Assembly: GCF_002993335.1 (NCBI RefSeq) | Contig: NZ_PVNS01000004.1 | Coordinates: 203,219-267,218, forward strand | Length of the DNA: 64,000 nt | Origin: Alkalicoccus urumqiensis | GTDB taxonomy: Bacteria > Bacillota > Bacilli > Bacillales > Salisediminibacteriaceae | Reading direction: 5' to 3' | Part shown: positions 52,464 to 60,137 of the stretch, one piece after another | Numbering within the stretch: the first letter of the stretch is position 1 | How the letters are laid out: each line of letters starts with the position of its first letter | Translations under genes and position numbers: made by a program | The notes under the pieces: model-generated | Told to the model about the DNA's origin: nothing | The model's database searches: none | The model's input: the letters and a program-made list of their open reading frames with translations, nothing else

Positions 52464-52958
52464 TTAACTGCCCCTTTCCTCACGGCGGAAATCGCCGCTT
52501 TTGCCACCGGTCTTTTCCTTTAAATACGTTGGACCGATGACCATGCCTTTATCGATGGCCTTGCACATGTCGTATACGGTTAATGCTGCTGCGGAGGCGC
52601 ATGTCAACGCTTCCATTTCCACTCCGGTCTTCCCCGTTGTTTTCACACGGGAGGTGATCTGGAGGATATATGTTTGCTCCTTCACATTCCAGTCGAATGA
52701 AACGTCCACTCCCGTCAGCGGAAGCGGGTGGCACATCGGAATGATCGAAGACGTCTGTTTGGCTGCCATGATCCCGGCGACCTGGGCGACAGACAGAACA
52801 TCTCCTTTTTTAATCGTATTGTGCTGGATCTGTTCGTAGATTTCCTGATTGACTTCGACACTGGAAACCGCCTCGGCTGTCCGGGAAGTGACTTCTTTTT
52901 CCCCGACATCCACCATGCGGGCGCGTCCCTGTTCGTTTACGTGCGTCAAATCTTTCAT
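52464..52958 (-). CDS. moaC: Cyclic pyranopterin monophosphate synthase MoaC
   Basis: 164 residues from ATG 52958. [52 protein letters not shown], and [20 protein letters not shown], with catalytic Lys and Asp in the [12 protein letters not shown] segment. It catalyses an early step of molybdenum-cofactor synthesis, needed by the nitrate reductase encoded at 35-37 kb. Confidence 0.97.
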   Translation of the reverse strand: MKDLTHVNEQGRARMVDVGEKEVTSRTAEAVSSVEVNQEIYEQIQHNTIKKGDVLSVAQVAGIMAAKQTSSIIPMCHPLPLTGVDVSFDWNVKEQTYILQITSRVKTTGKTGVEMEALTCASAAALTVYDMCKAIDKGMVIGPTYLKEKTGGKSGDFRREERGS

Positions 52959-53094
52959 CACCCACACCCCTTTTCCATCCTACATTGTACACTATTCCCC
53001 CGTTTGATGCACAAGACTTTGTCCGTGAGTTGCCCCCGGGGGAAGCGCTCGTGTACACTGGATTGTGGAGACAAACGAACGAAGGAGACCAACT

Positions 53095-55005
53095 ATGATC
53101 GTTTTGCAATGCAGTCAGCTAAGTAAATATTACGGCTCGGAGCAGATTCTGGCCAATGTGAAAATGGAAATCAAGCACCGCGAACGGATTGCCCTCGTCG
53201 GCAGGAACGGCGCCGGGAAATCGACGCTTCTAAAAGTGTTTACCGGAGAGCATGGCTATGACGGCGGCCAGCTTATGATTCCAAAAGAAGTTTCCGTCGG
53301 CTACCTGGCGCAGGACAGCGGCCTTCAGTCAGAGAAAACGATCTGGGACGAGATGCTCACCGTCTTTGACGACGTGCGTGCGATGGAAAAACGGCTCCGG
53401 GAGCTTGAGGAGCGCATGAGCACCGGAGATGAAGACGTATTAAAGGAATACGATGCGCTGCAGCAGACGTTCCAGCAGCGCGGCGGCTTTCAGTATGAAG
53501 CGGAGATCCGCAGCATTCTAAACGGCCTGCACTTCGGCAGCTTCCCGGCGGATACGACGGTCAACAGCCTGAGCGGTGGACAGAAAACGCGCCTTGCGCT
53601 CGGAAAGCTGCTGCTGTCAAAGCCGGAGCTTCTCATCCTCGATGAGCCGACCAACCACCTGGATATCGACACGCTTACGTGGCTCGAAAATTACCTTTCC
53701 GCCTATGACGGCGCGGTACTCATCGTGTCCCACGACCGCTACTTTCTCGATAAAGTCGTCGACACGGTCTATGAACTGTCCTTTCAGCGGACACGCCGCT
53801 TTACCGGAAACTATTCGGCGTATTTAAAGCAGAAAGATGTGCTGTATGAACAGGAAATGAAGGAATTCGAGAAACAGCAGTCCGAAAAGCAGAAGCTTGA
53901 AGAGTTTATCCAGAAAAACCTGGCCCGCGCATCGACGAGCAACCGCGCCAAAAGCCGGCGCAAACAGCTCGAGCGGATGGAGTTAAAGGACCGCCCGAAA
54001 GAGGATGATAAGTCGGCCTCCTTCCGCTTCGAGATCGACAAGCAGTCCGGAAACGACGTGTTAATGCTTGAAGACATTGCCGTCGGCTACGGCGGCGAGC
54101 CGCTCATTTCCAACGTGAATCTTCATTTAAACCGCGGGGAGAGCCTGGCGCTTATCGGTCCAAACGGCATCGGGAAATCGACGCTGTTAAAAGCAATCAC
54201 CGGCAGATTGTCCCCTGCCTCCGGTTCGATCCGGCTCGGCAGCAACGTGTCGATCGGCTACTACGATCAGGAACAGACCGAACTGCACTCGATTAAATCC
54301 GTCCTGCATGAGCTGTGGGACGAGTACCCGCACGTCAATGAGAAGGATATCCGCACCGTTCTCGGCAATTTCCTGTTTACCGGCGACGACGTGTTAAAAT
54401 CAGTCGCTGAACTGAGCGGCGGAGAGAAAGCGCGTCTTGCACTTTCGAAATTAATGATGCAGAAGGCGAACGTCCTCATTCTCGACGAGCCGACGAACCA
54501 CCTCGATCTCGACAGCAAAGAAGTACTCGAGAATGCGCTGATCGACTATCCGGGCACGATCGTTTTCGTATCGCACGACCGGTACTTCGTCAACCGGATG
54601 GCAACACGCGTTGCAGAACTGCACGCAGGCGGCGTCACAACGTATCTCGGCGACTACGATTACTATGCGGAAAAGAAGGCCGAACAGCAGGAGCTCGCCC
54701 GGATCAAAGCGGAAGAGGAAGAACAGAAATCGGAAACTCCCACTCCGCCGACGAACAAATCTGATTTCCAGAAAAACAAAGCGCGCCAGCGGGAGGAACG
54801 GCAGCGGCAGCGCCGGATTGAAGAAATCGAGCAGGAAGTCGAACAGAAAGAAACCGACGCTGCAGCCATCGAAGAAGAACTCTGCCTGCCGGATGTCTTT
54901 CAGGATCACGAAAAATCGCAGAAGCTGAACGGACAGCTGGAGACACTTCATTCTGAAATGGAATCGCTTATGGAAGAATGGGAGCAGCTTCAGGAAGAAG
55001 AGTAG
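53095..55005 (+). CDS. ydiF: ABC-F family ATPase (YdiF)
   Basis: 636 residues from ATG 53095 (GAAGGAG upstream). Two ABC domains, each with Walker A (GRNGAGKST, GPNGIGKST), signature (LSGGQKTRLALGKLLL, LSGGEKARLALSKLMM) and Walker B (LLILDEPTNHLDIDT, VLILDEPTNHLDLDS), joined by a charged linker, with a coiled-coil C-terminal tail (QRQRRIEEIEQEVEQKETDA). No membrane part. ABC-F proteins act on the ribosome. Divergent from moaC-rex. Confidence 0.95.
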   Translation: MIVLQCSQLSKYYGSEQILANVKMEIKHRERIALVGRNGAGKSTLLKVFTGEHGYDGGQLMIPKEVSVGYLAQDSGLQSEKTIWDEMLTVFDDVRAMEKRLRELEERMSTGDEDVLKEYDALQQTFQQRGGFQYEAEIRSILNGLHFGSFPADTTVNSLSGGQKTRLALGKLLLSKPELLILDEPTNHLDIDTLTWLENYLSAYDGAVLIVSHDRYFLDKVVDTVYELSFQRTRRFTGNYSAYLKQKDVLYEQEMKEFEKQQSEKQKLEEFIQKNLARASTSNRAKSRRKQLERMELKDRPKEDDKSASFRFEIDKQSGNDVLMLEDIAVGYGGEPLISNVNLHLNRGESLALIGPNGIGKSTLLKAITGRLSPASGSIRLGSNVSIGYYDQEQTELHSIKSVLHELWDEYPHVNEKDIRTVLGNFLFTGDDVLKSVAELSGGEKARLALSKLMMQKANVLILDEPTNHLDLDSKEVLENALIDYPGTIVFVSHDRYFVNRMATRVAELHAGGVTTYLGDYDYYAEKKAEQQELARIKAEEEEQKSETPTPPTNKSDFQKNKARQREERQRQRRIEEIEQEVEQKETDAAAIEEELCLPDVFQDHEKSQKLNGQLETLHSEMESLMEEWEQLQEEE

Positions 55006-55032
55006 CCCGTGTATTCATTCTTTCAGTATCCG

Positions 55033-55066
55033 GGGCTGTCTGCTGCTGCAGACAGCCCTCTCTTTG
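55033..55066 (+). terminator. Terminator after ydiF
   Basis: GGGCTGTCTGC pairs with GCAGACAGCCC, then TCTCTTTG. Confidence 0.8.
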
Positions 55067-55116
55067 TCCTTTACTCTCTATATCCATCAGTGCTGTTTTC
55101 AGAAAGTTTTGAGGAG

Positions 55117-55378
55117 TTATCCACATGCTGCAGGAACTTGTCAAGAGGATATTCTGTTCCTCCACAGTAAAGCGTAATACTCACAGAGTTACCCACAGAT
55201 GAAATGCCGAAACTACGCTTATACACAGAGTTATGCACATTATCCACAGATTTAATGGCCGCATTTGTGCACAATTGGAAACCCATTTCCTCTGCGGATC
55301 TGTCTCACTTTCCCACAACCTGTGGATAACTACGTTCCACAGCGGCTTATTGTGGCATTATTCACACGATTGTCCACA
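55117..55378. promoter_or_regulatory. DnaA-box cluster between ydiF and tsaD
   Basis: Perfect TTATNCACA boxes are at 55117-55125, 55219-55227, 55231-55239, 55240-55248 and 55358-55366 on the plus strand and 55321-55329 on the minus strand. One-mismatch boxes are at 55189-55197, 55265-55273 and 55370-55378. Nine boxes in 262 bp with no gene inside. As I recall, B. subtilis has a chromosomal DnaA-box cluster in this same gcp-ydiF gap that titrates DnaA and restrains initiation. There is no dnaA or dnaN here, so this is not the usual oriC. Confidence 0.88.
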
Positions 55379-55410
55379 GCCGCAGGGAGAGAGCCTGCGG
55401 TGAAACTTCC

Positions 55411-55576
55411 CCGCTTCCGTTCGTGGCACGAACTGTTCCTGTTCTGGCATGATCTGTCTGCGTTTTGGCGCACGGCGATCTGCTTTTGGCACGATTTTTC
55501 ATCCGTGGCACGAACGCCCTTCGTTTTGGCACAAACCATTTCCGCATTGGCACAACACGCTTCGCTTCTGGCACAA
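55411..55576 (-). repeat. Phased repeat array C: eight units, 21-bp period with one 19-bp step
   Basis: On the minus strand TYGTGCCA starts units at 55576, 55555, 55534, 55513, 55494, 55473, 55452 and 55431: steps 21, 21, 21, 19, 21, 21, 21. Units 6 (GTGCGCCA) and 7 (TCATGCCA) deviate. The tail of each unit is variable and purine-rich. Same period and same placing of the 19-bp step as arrays A and B but a different motif, sharing only GCCA. It ends about 33 bp from the last DnaA box. Confidence 0.88.
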
Positions 55577-55608
55577 TGCACCCTAAAAAAGAAGCCGGCT
55601 CGCGTTTT

Positions 55609-55761
55609 CTACAGCTCCCGGTACGTGATCAGCTCCGACCGGTCATCATTCCCTTCTTTATGCACAAGCTTCTGATCGCTCCGCTTCGTCTCATCCAGTT
55701 CCAGTTCCGACTGTTTTGGTTCTCCACCGAGTTTGTACTGTACGGCTTCCAGCAATTCCAT
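55609..55761 (-). CDS. Possible 50-residue acidic protein between arrays B and C
   Basis: ATG 55761 lies in the last unit of array B; the frame runs to TAG 55609. The product (MELLEAVQYKLGGEPKQSEL, then ELDETKRSDQKLVHKEGN and ELITYREL) is charged and helical, with plausible codon use, but GGAG of the array's last unit is the only ribosome-site-like sequence. It may be a true small gene or the remains of a longer one. No family recognised. Confidence 0.4.
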   Translation of the reverse strand: MELLEAVQYKLGGEPKQSELELDETKRSDQKLVHKEGNDDRSELITYREL

Positions 55762-55934
55762 TGCGGTCTCCGCCCATCATGTGGCGGTGTTTCTGCCTAT
55801 CGTTGCGATCTCTGCTTTCAGTGTGGCGGTCTTCTGCTCCCACGTTGCGATCCACCCTTTGTATGGCGATCTTTATCCAACCCGTGGCGGTCTGAAATGC
55901 CGGTGTGGCGATCTTAGACACCGCCGTTGCGATC
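55748..55934 (-). repeat. Phased repeat array B: nine units, 21-bp period with one 19-bp step
   Basis: On the minus strand GAYCGCMA starts units at 55934, 55913, 55892, 55871, 55852, 55831, 55810, 55789 and 55768: steps 21, 21, 21, 19, 21, 21, 21, 21. Same motif, unit number, total length (187 bp) and step pattern as array A 50 kb away. Unit 4 starts GAYCGCCATAC in both, unit 8 starts CACCGCCACA in both, unit 9 has GACCGCAA in both. The variable parts are otherwise unrelated. Confidence 0.9.
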
Positions 55935-56144
55935 CTTGATTTCCGCTGTATTTCTACGAACCGGACATTTCTGCGCCCACGAAAACACGCACCATCTTCA
56001 TCGAGGAGGTCAGCACCCAGCTCCGGCAGACATTTAAGCAGTGGGCGGAGACGTACGGGCATAGCGGAAAAACCGATAGATGAAACAAAGGCTGAACTGC
56101 CACATCCCTTGGCACACCTGCTTTGAAGAAGCTCTCCTATGCTC

Positions 56145-56190
56145 TAAAAAAAGCTTCCGGCGGTCCAAACGGACTGCCGGAAGCTTGTTT
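56145..56190. terminator. Terminator after tsaD
   Basis: AAAAAAGCTTCCGGC pairs with GCCGGAAGCTTGTTTT around GGTCC-AAAC-GGACT. It ends the tsaE-tsaB-rimI-tsaD operon and separates it from array B. Confidence 0.88.
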
Positions 56191-56208
56191 TCTCTTATAT
56201 TATCTTCG

Positions 56209-57216
56209 TCAGCGGAGCTCCAGCCCCGGAACGCCGTTTAACCGGTCATCGGAAAACTGACCGATCCGGAATCGTACGTAGCCCGCTGCGCCGATCATCG
56301 CTGCATTGTCCGTACAGAGGGAAAGCGGAGGGATCGTGAGCTGCACGTCCTCTTTTTCTGCCGCCTCCGTCAGCGCCTGACGGAGACCGCTGTTCGCGGC
56401 GACCCCGCCGGCCACGACGAGACGGCTGACGCCGTGCTCTTTCACAGCGCGCATCGTTTTTTCCACGAGCACGTCCACTGCCGCTGCCTGAAAGCTCGCT
56501 GCGATATCTGCCTGCTCCGGCTCTTCGCCTTTCTGACGGGCGTTATGAAGCGTGTTAATGACAGCGGATTTTAAGCCGCTGAAGCTGAAATCATACGAAT
56601 CCGCTTCGAGGCGGACGCGGGGAAATCCGAGAGAATCGGTTCCTTCTGCCGCCAGTTTATCAACGTGCGGACCGCCGGGGTACGGCAGGCCGATCGTGCG
56701 AGCGACTTTATCATACGCTTCGCCGACCGCGTCATCTCTCGTTTCGCCGATTTTTTCGTACACTCCGTCTTCCGGCATGTAGACGAGTTCCGTGTGCCCG
56801 CCGCTTACGACCAGAGCGATGAGCGGAAATTCGAGTGGTTCGACGAGGTGGTTGGCGTAAATGTGCCCGGCAATATGGTGCACGCCGATAAGCGGCACAT
56901 CCCAGGCGAAGGCGGCTGCTTTTGCTGCATTCACCCCGACGAGAAGTGCACCGACAAGACCCGGTCCTTCCGTCACACAGACGCCGTCGAGATCCTCCGG
57001 TGTTACCCCGGCCTCTTCAAGCGCCTGCTCCATGACGATCGTCATCACTTCTACGTGGTGCCTCGACGCAATCTCCGGCACGACGCCGCCGAACCGTTTA
57101 TGGCTTTCCATCTGGGAAGCGACGACACTGCTCCGGATCGTTTTCCCGTCTTCAATGACAGCGGCTGCGGTTTCATCACAGCTCGTCTCTATTGCTAACA
57201 GTACGTTTGGTTTCAT
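56209..57216 (-). CDS. tsaD: tRNA N6-threonylcarbamoyladenosine transferase TsaD
   Basis: 335 residues from ATG 57216. ASKHA-fold enzyme: [19 protein letters not shown], metal-binding [46 protein letters not shown], and [15 protein letters not shown]. It transfers the threonylcarbamoyl group to A37 of ANN-decoding tRNAs with TsaB and TsaE. Overlaps rimI by four bases. Confidence 0.97.
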   Translation of the reverse strand: MKPNVLLAIETSCDETAAAVIEDGKTIRSSVVASQMESHKRFGGVVPEIASRHHVEVMTIVMEQALEEAGVTPEDLDGVCVTEGPGLVGALLVGVNAAKAAAFAWDVPLIGVHHIAGHIYANHLVEPLEFPLIALVVSGGHTELVYMPEDGVYEKIGETRDDAVGEAYDKVARTIGLPYPGGPHVDKLAAEGTDSLGFPRVRLEADSYDFSFSGLKSAVINTLHNARQKGEEPEQADIAASFQAAAVDVLVEKTMRAVKEHGVSRLVVAGGVAANSGLRQALTEAAEKEDVQLTIPPLSLCTDNAAMIGAAGYVRFRIGQFSDDRLNGVPGLELR

Positions 57217-57665
57217 GATAAATTCACCCACATTACTAAGGCATCTTCCTGATTATCGGTATAATACCGGCGGCGGAGACCGCCGTCCTGAAATCCGTGT
57301 CTGCGGTACAGGTTCTGCGCTGCCTCATTGGAGACGCGCACTTCGAGGCTGAGACGCTGCGCGCCGAGCATTTTCGCCATATTCATCGACGCCAGCAGCA
57401 GACTGTCGCCGATCCCTTCGCGTCTGCGTCCCGGCAGCACGGCGATGTTGGTAATATGCGCATCATCCACGATCACCCACAGGCCGCAGTAGCCGAGAAT
57501 CTGCTCTGCTTCTTCGGCGACAAAGTAGTAGGCGAATTTATTTTTCGCCACTTCCTGATAAAAAGCCTCCTGCGTCCAGGGGGTGGCAAAACTCTCTATT
57601 TCCACGTCCAGAACGGCCGGGATGTCCGTGACTCCCATCAGCCGGATCGAATGATTACTTTCCAT
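57213..57665 (-). CDS. rimI: Ribosomal protein alanine N-acetyltransferase RimI
   Basis: 150 residues from ATG 57665; a longer reading into tsaB is rejected. GNAT fold with [40 protein letters not shown] (acetyl-CoA site) and [20 protein letters not shown]. It acetylates the N-terminus of ribosomal protein S18. Overlaps the end of tsaB by 11 bp. Confidence 0.93.
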   Translation of the reverse strand: MESNHSIRLMGVTDIPAVLDVEIESFATPWTQEAFYQEVAKNKFAYYFVAEEAEQILGYCGLWVIVDDAHITNIAVLPGRRREGIGDSLLLASMNMAKMLGAQRLSLEVRVSNEAAQNLYRRHGFQDGGLRRRYYTDNQEDALVMWVNLS

Positions 57666-58347
57666 GTGCTTCCCGCCATTTCGCTTCAGCTTCAGCGAGC
57701 CGGAGATATTCCGGCACCGCGTCATGCACGTTTTTATACGGATTCTGCTCTGCGGCAAGCATCGCGATCGACGAAGCGCGCGGAAGATGATCCTGGGCAT
57801 GTGCCGGCAGTTCCAGCTCCCCGAGCGTCTGTGAAATCAGCTCCTGATGCTTAGAATAATCCGGACTGATCAGCGTCACCGGCTCTCCGCCGGCGGCGAG
57901 CTCATGCAGCCAGTCGTCGTGCATCCGTATCTGGTCCGGCTTCTCCTGCATGAGCTTTCCATTCTCAAACCGGTAGAGGCCGGTAAAGACCTGCCCGCGC
58001 CGCGCATCCATAAACGGACTGATGAGCTGGGAACCGCGGGCATTCGCTGCAAGCACAGACAGCGAGGAAACGCCGTAAAGCGGCAGTCCCGCTGCCCATG
58101 CGAGTGATTTCGCTGTCATGAGGCCGATCCTAACCCCTGTATAGGACCCCGGTCCTTTCGCCACTGCAACTGCATCGAGATCCTGAAGAGAGAGATCACA
58201 TTCTTCGAGAAGCATCCGGACAGCCGGCATGAGCCGGATGGAGTGATTTTTTTTCAAATGCGTCGTCCATTCGCCGATCGTACGGTCATGATCAACAACC
58301 GCCACACTCAGCGCAAAAGTCGACGTATCAATCGTGAGCATTATCAT
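57655..58347 (-). CDS. tsaB: tRNA threonylcarbamoyladenosine biosynthesis protein TsaB
   Basis: About 230 residues. Inactive TsaD-like fold: MLTIDTSTFALSVAVVDHDR, then NHSIRLMPAVRMLLEE and VAKGPGSYTGVRIGLMTAKS. It scaffolds TsaD and TsaE. Start could be TTG 58353, ATG 58347 or ATG 58341; ATG 58347 is best spaced from GAGGAG. Overlaps tsaE by 20 bp. Confidence 0.93.
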   Translation of the reverse strand: MIMLTIDTSTFALSVAVVDHDRTIGEWTTHLKKNHSIRLMPAVRMLLEECDLSLQDLDAVAVAKGPGSYTGVRIGLMTAKSLAWAAGLPLYGVSSLSVLAANARGSQLISPFMDARRGQVFTGLYRFENGKLMQEKPDQIRMHDDWLHELAAGGEPVTLISPDYSKHQELISQTLGELELPAHAQDHLPRASSIAMLAAEQNPYKNVHDAVPEYLRLAEAEAKWREAHGK

Positions 58348-58801
58348 CTGCAAGCCACTCCTCTGCGCGTCGTTCTGCCTTCTCTCCGTAAGCCGTTACC
58401 GTAATCGTCCGGCTTTCCGGTCCGTCGTAGGAAAGCGTCAAATGAAGCCGGGTGTCCGGGAGCTGATCGTCGATTTTCTCCGGCCATTCAATCAGTACCA
58501 CACCGCCTGCTTCCAGGTACTCCTCCAGACCGATCTCCTCCATGCTGTCTTCGAGCCGGTAAGCGTCCATGTGGAAGAACGGCAGACGTCCTTCGTATTC
58601 TTTCATGATCGTAAACGTCGGGCTGTTCACGTTTTTCGTCACTCCGAGACCTTCTGCGAGGTATTTCGTAAACGTCGTTTTCCCGGCACCGAGATCGCCG
58701 CTCAGTGTCAGGACGTCGCCTGCCTGAACGAGCGTTCCGAGAAACCGCGCCGTTTTTCCGGTCGCTTCTGTGCTGTTTGTCTGTATGGTCCATGTTTTCA
58801 T
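58328..58801 (-). CDS. tsaE: tRNA threonylcarbamoyladenosine biosynthesis ATPase TsaE
   Basis: 157 residues. Walker A LSGDLGAGKTTFTKYLAEGL, SPTFTIMKEYEG, FFHMDAYRLED, and IEWPEKIDD are the family signatures. It hydrolyses ATP to drive the TsaBD complex. First gene of the operon in this window; thiL, which precedes it in B. subtilis, is replaced by the PLP lyase. Confidence 0.95.
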   Translation of the reverse strand: MKTWTIQTNSTEATGKTARFLGTLVQAGDVLTLSGDLGAGKTTFTKYLAEGLGVTKNVNSPTFTIMKEYEGRLPFFHMDAYRLEDSMEEIGLEEYLEAGGVVLIEWPEKIDDQLPDTRLHLTLSYDGPESRTITVTAYGEKAERRAEEWLADDNAHD

Positions 58802-58861
58802 TCATATCTCTTCCCGTCTATTGAAAATACCGCCATTCATTATACCAATCCCTGCATAGAA

Positions 58862-58905
58862 AGAAAAGCCGCGGCTGCCTCATTTGGGCGCCGCGGTGGT
58901 TTCAT
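58862..58905 (-). terminator. Terminator after the PLP lyase
   Basis: On the minus strand CCGCGGCGCC pairs with GGCAGCCGCGG around AAATGA, then CTTTTCTTTC. Confidence 0.75.
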
Positions 58906-58919
58906 TTACAGAGTCACTC

Positions 58920-60068
58920 TCAGCTGTTCACACGAGCAGCGGACTGCTGCAGCGCTTTTTGGAAAATGTCGATAATATCGCGCTCATCTTCAATCCCGAC
59001 CGAAATCCGGATCGTCTGCGCCGTCACGCCGAGCTTTTCGCGGAGTTCGTCCGGAAGCGGCCGGTGTGACGTCGCAATTGGATACGTGATGGACGTTTCC
59101 AGACCAGCGAGCGTCGGGACAACCTTCACCCAGTCGAGCTCCTTGGAAAACGCCGTCGCATCCACACCGTCCGCCAGCTCAATTGACACGATCGCGCCGT
59201 TTCCTTCCGGCGAAGCAGCAGTTGGATAATACACCTTTTTGACCGCCTTTTCGCTCTGAAGCGCCTCAGCAAGAGAAGCAGCGTTGCGGCACTGTTTTTC
59301 CATCCGGACAGCAAGCGTCTTTAATCCGCGTACACCGAGCCAGGCATCAAACGGACCGATATTGCTTCCAAGCATGGCGATTTTTCCCCGTGCCTTCTGC
59401 ATCAGCTCTTTATTTCCGGTAACGACACCGGCTGTCACATCACTGTGCCCACCGATATATTTGGTTGCACTGTGCGCAACAATATCCGCTCCGCTCTCAT
59501 GCGGACGGATGAGGTATGGTGTAGCAAACGTGTTGTCGATCATAAGACGAAGGCCGCGGCCCGCAGCGATCTGAGACAGTCCTTCGATATCCTCCACACG
59601 GAGAAGCGGGTTCGTGATGGATTCCGAGTAGAGCAGGACGGTATTTTCCTGAACGGCGGATTCAATCTCCTCCCGGCTTTCCATATCAACAAAGGACACG
59701 TCGATGCCGAAATCCTGCAGATCGTTGGCGAAAAGTGAATAGGTGCCGCCGTACAAGTCCTGGGTGGCTACGATATGATCTCCCGTTTTCGCCACGGCCA
59801 GCACACCCGCAAGAATTGCCGCCAGTCCGGATGCGGCAGAAGCACCCATCTCCGCTCCTTCCAGGTCAGCTGTCCCTTTGGCGAGATCATCGGAGTTTGG
59901 ATTGCCCATTCTTGTATATAAATACGATTTGTCTCCGGAAAAATACTGCTCCATTTCTTCAAAATCCTGAAATGTGAACGCCGAGGTCTGGTAAATCGGC
60001 TTTGTTTTACTTACTTCCTGTGCTTTCTCCTTATTTGGAAAATGCACGTTTTGTGTATGAAAATGCAA
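58920..60068 (-). CDS. Cys/Met metabolism PLP enzyme (cystathionine/methionine gamma-lyase type)
   Basis: 382 residues, TTG start after AAAGGGGAG. Fold type I PLP enzyme: PIYQTSAFTFQDFEEME, YLYTRMGNPN, ASGLAAILAGVLAVAKTGDH, the PLP Asp in LMIDNTFATPYL, the Schiff-base Lys in HSATKYIGGHSDV, and PTLAGLETSITYP. Substrate among cystathionine, methionine or O-acetylhomoserine is not resolved. Monocistronic, with its own terminator. Confidence 0.9.
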   Translation of the reverse strand: MHFHTQNVHFPNKEKAQEVSKTKPIYQTSAFTFQDFEEMEQYFSGDKSYLYTRMGNPNSDDLAKGTADLEGAEMGASAASGLAAILAGVLAVAKTGDHIVATQDLYGGTYSLFANDLQDFGIDVSFVDMESREEIESAVQENTVLLYSESITNPLLRVEDIEGLSQIAAGRGLRLMIDNTFATPYLIRPHESGADIVAHSATKYIGGHSDVTAGVVTGNKELMQKARGKIAMLGSNIGPFDAWLGVRGLKTLAVRMEKQCRNAASLAEALQSEKAVKKVYYPTAASPEGNGAIVSIELADGVDATAFSKELDWVKVVPTLAGLETSITYPIATSHRPLPDELREKLGVTAQTIRISVGIEDERDIIDIFQKALQQSAARVNS

Positions 60069-60137
60069 TGTTTCTCTCCCCTTTCCGATGTGCGTATTTC
60101 CTAATAATAACGCATCCGGCGGAAATTGAACAGGGAT

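Noticed and set aside
55117..55378. Chromosomal origin oriC
   Set aside because: No dnaA, dnaN or AT-rich unwinding region with DnaA-trios is evident, and the gene neighbourhood is the ydiF-tsaD region, where a non-origin DnaA-box cluster is expected.
55330..55581. Open frame across array C with Cys-rich heptapeptides
   Set aside because: Same reasoning: the 19-bp step shifts the repeated peptide, no ribosome site, and it runs on through the DnaA-box region.
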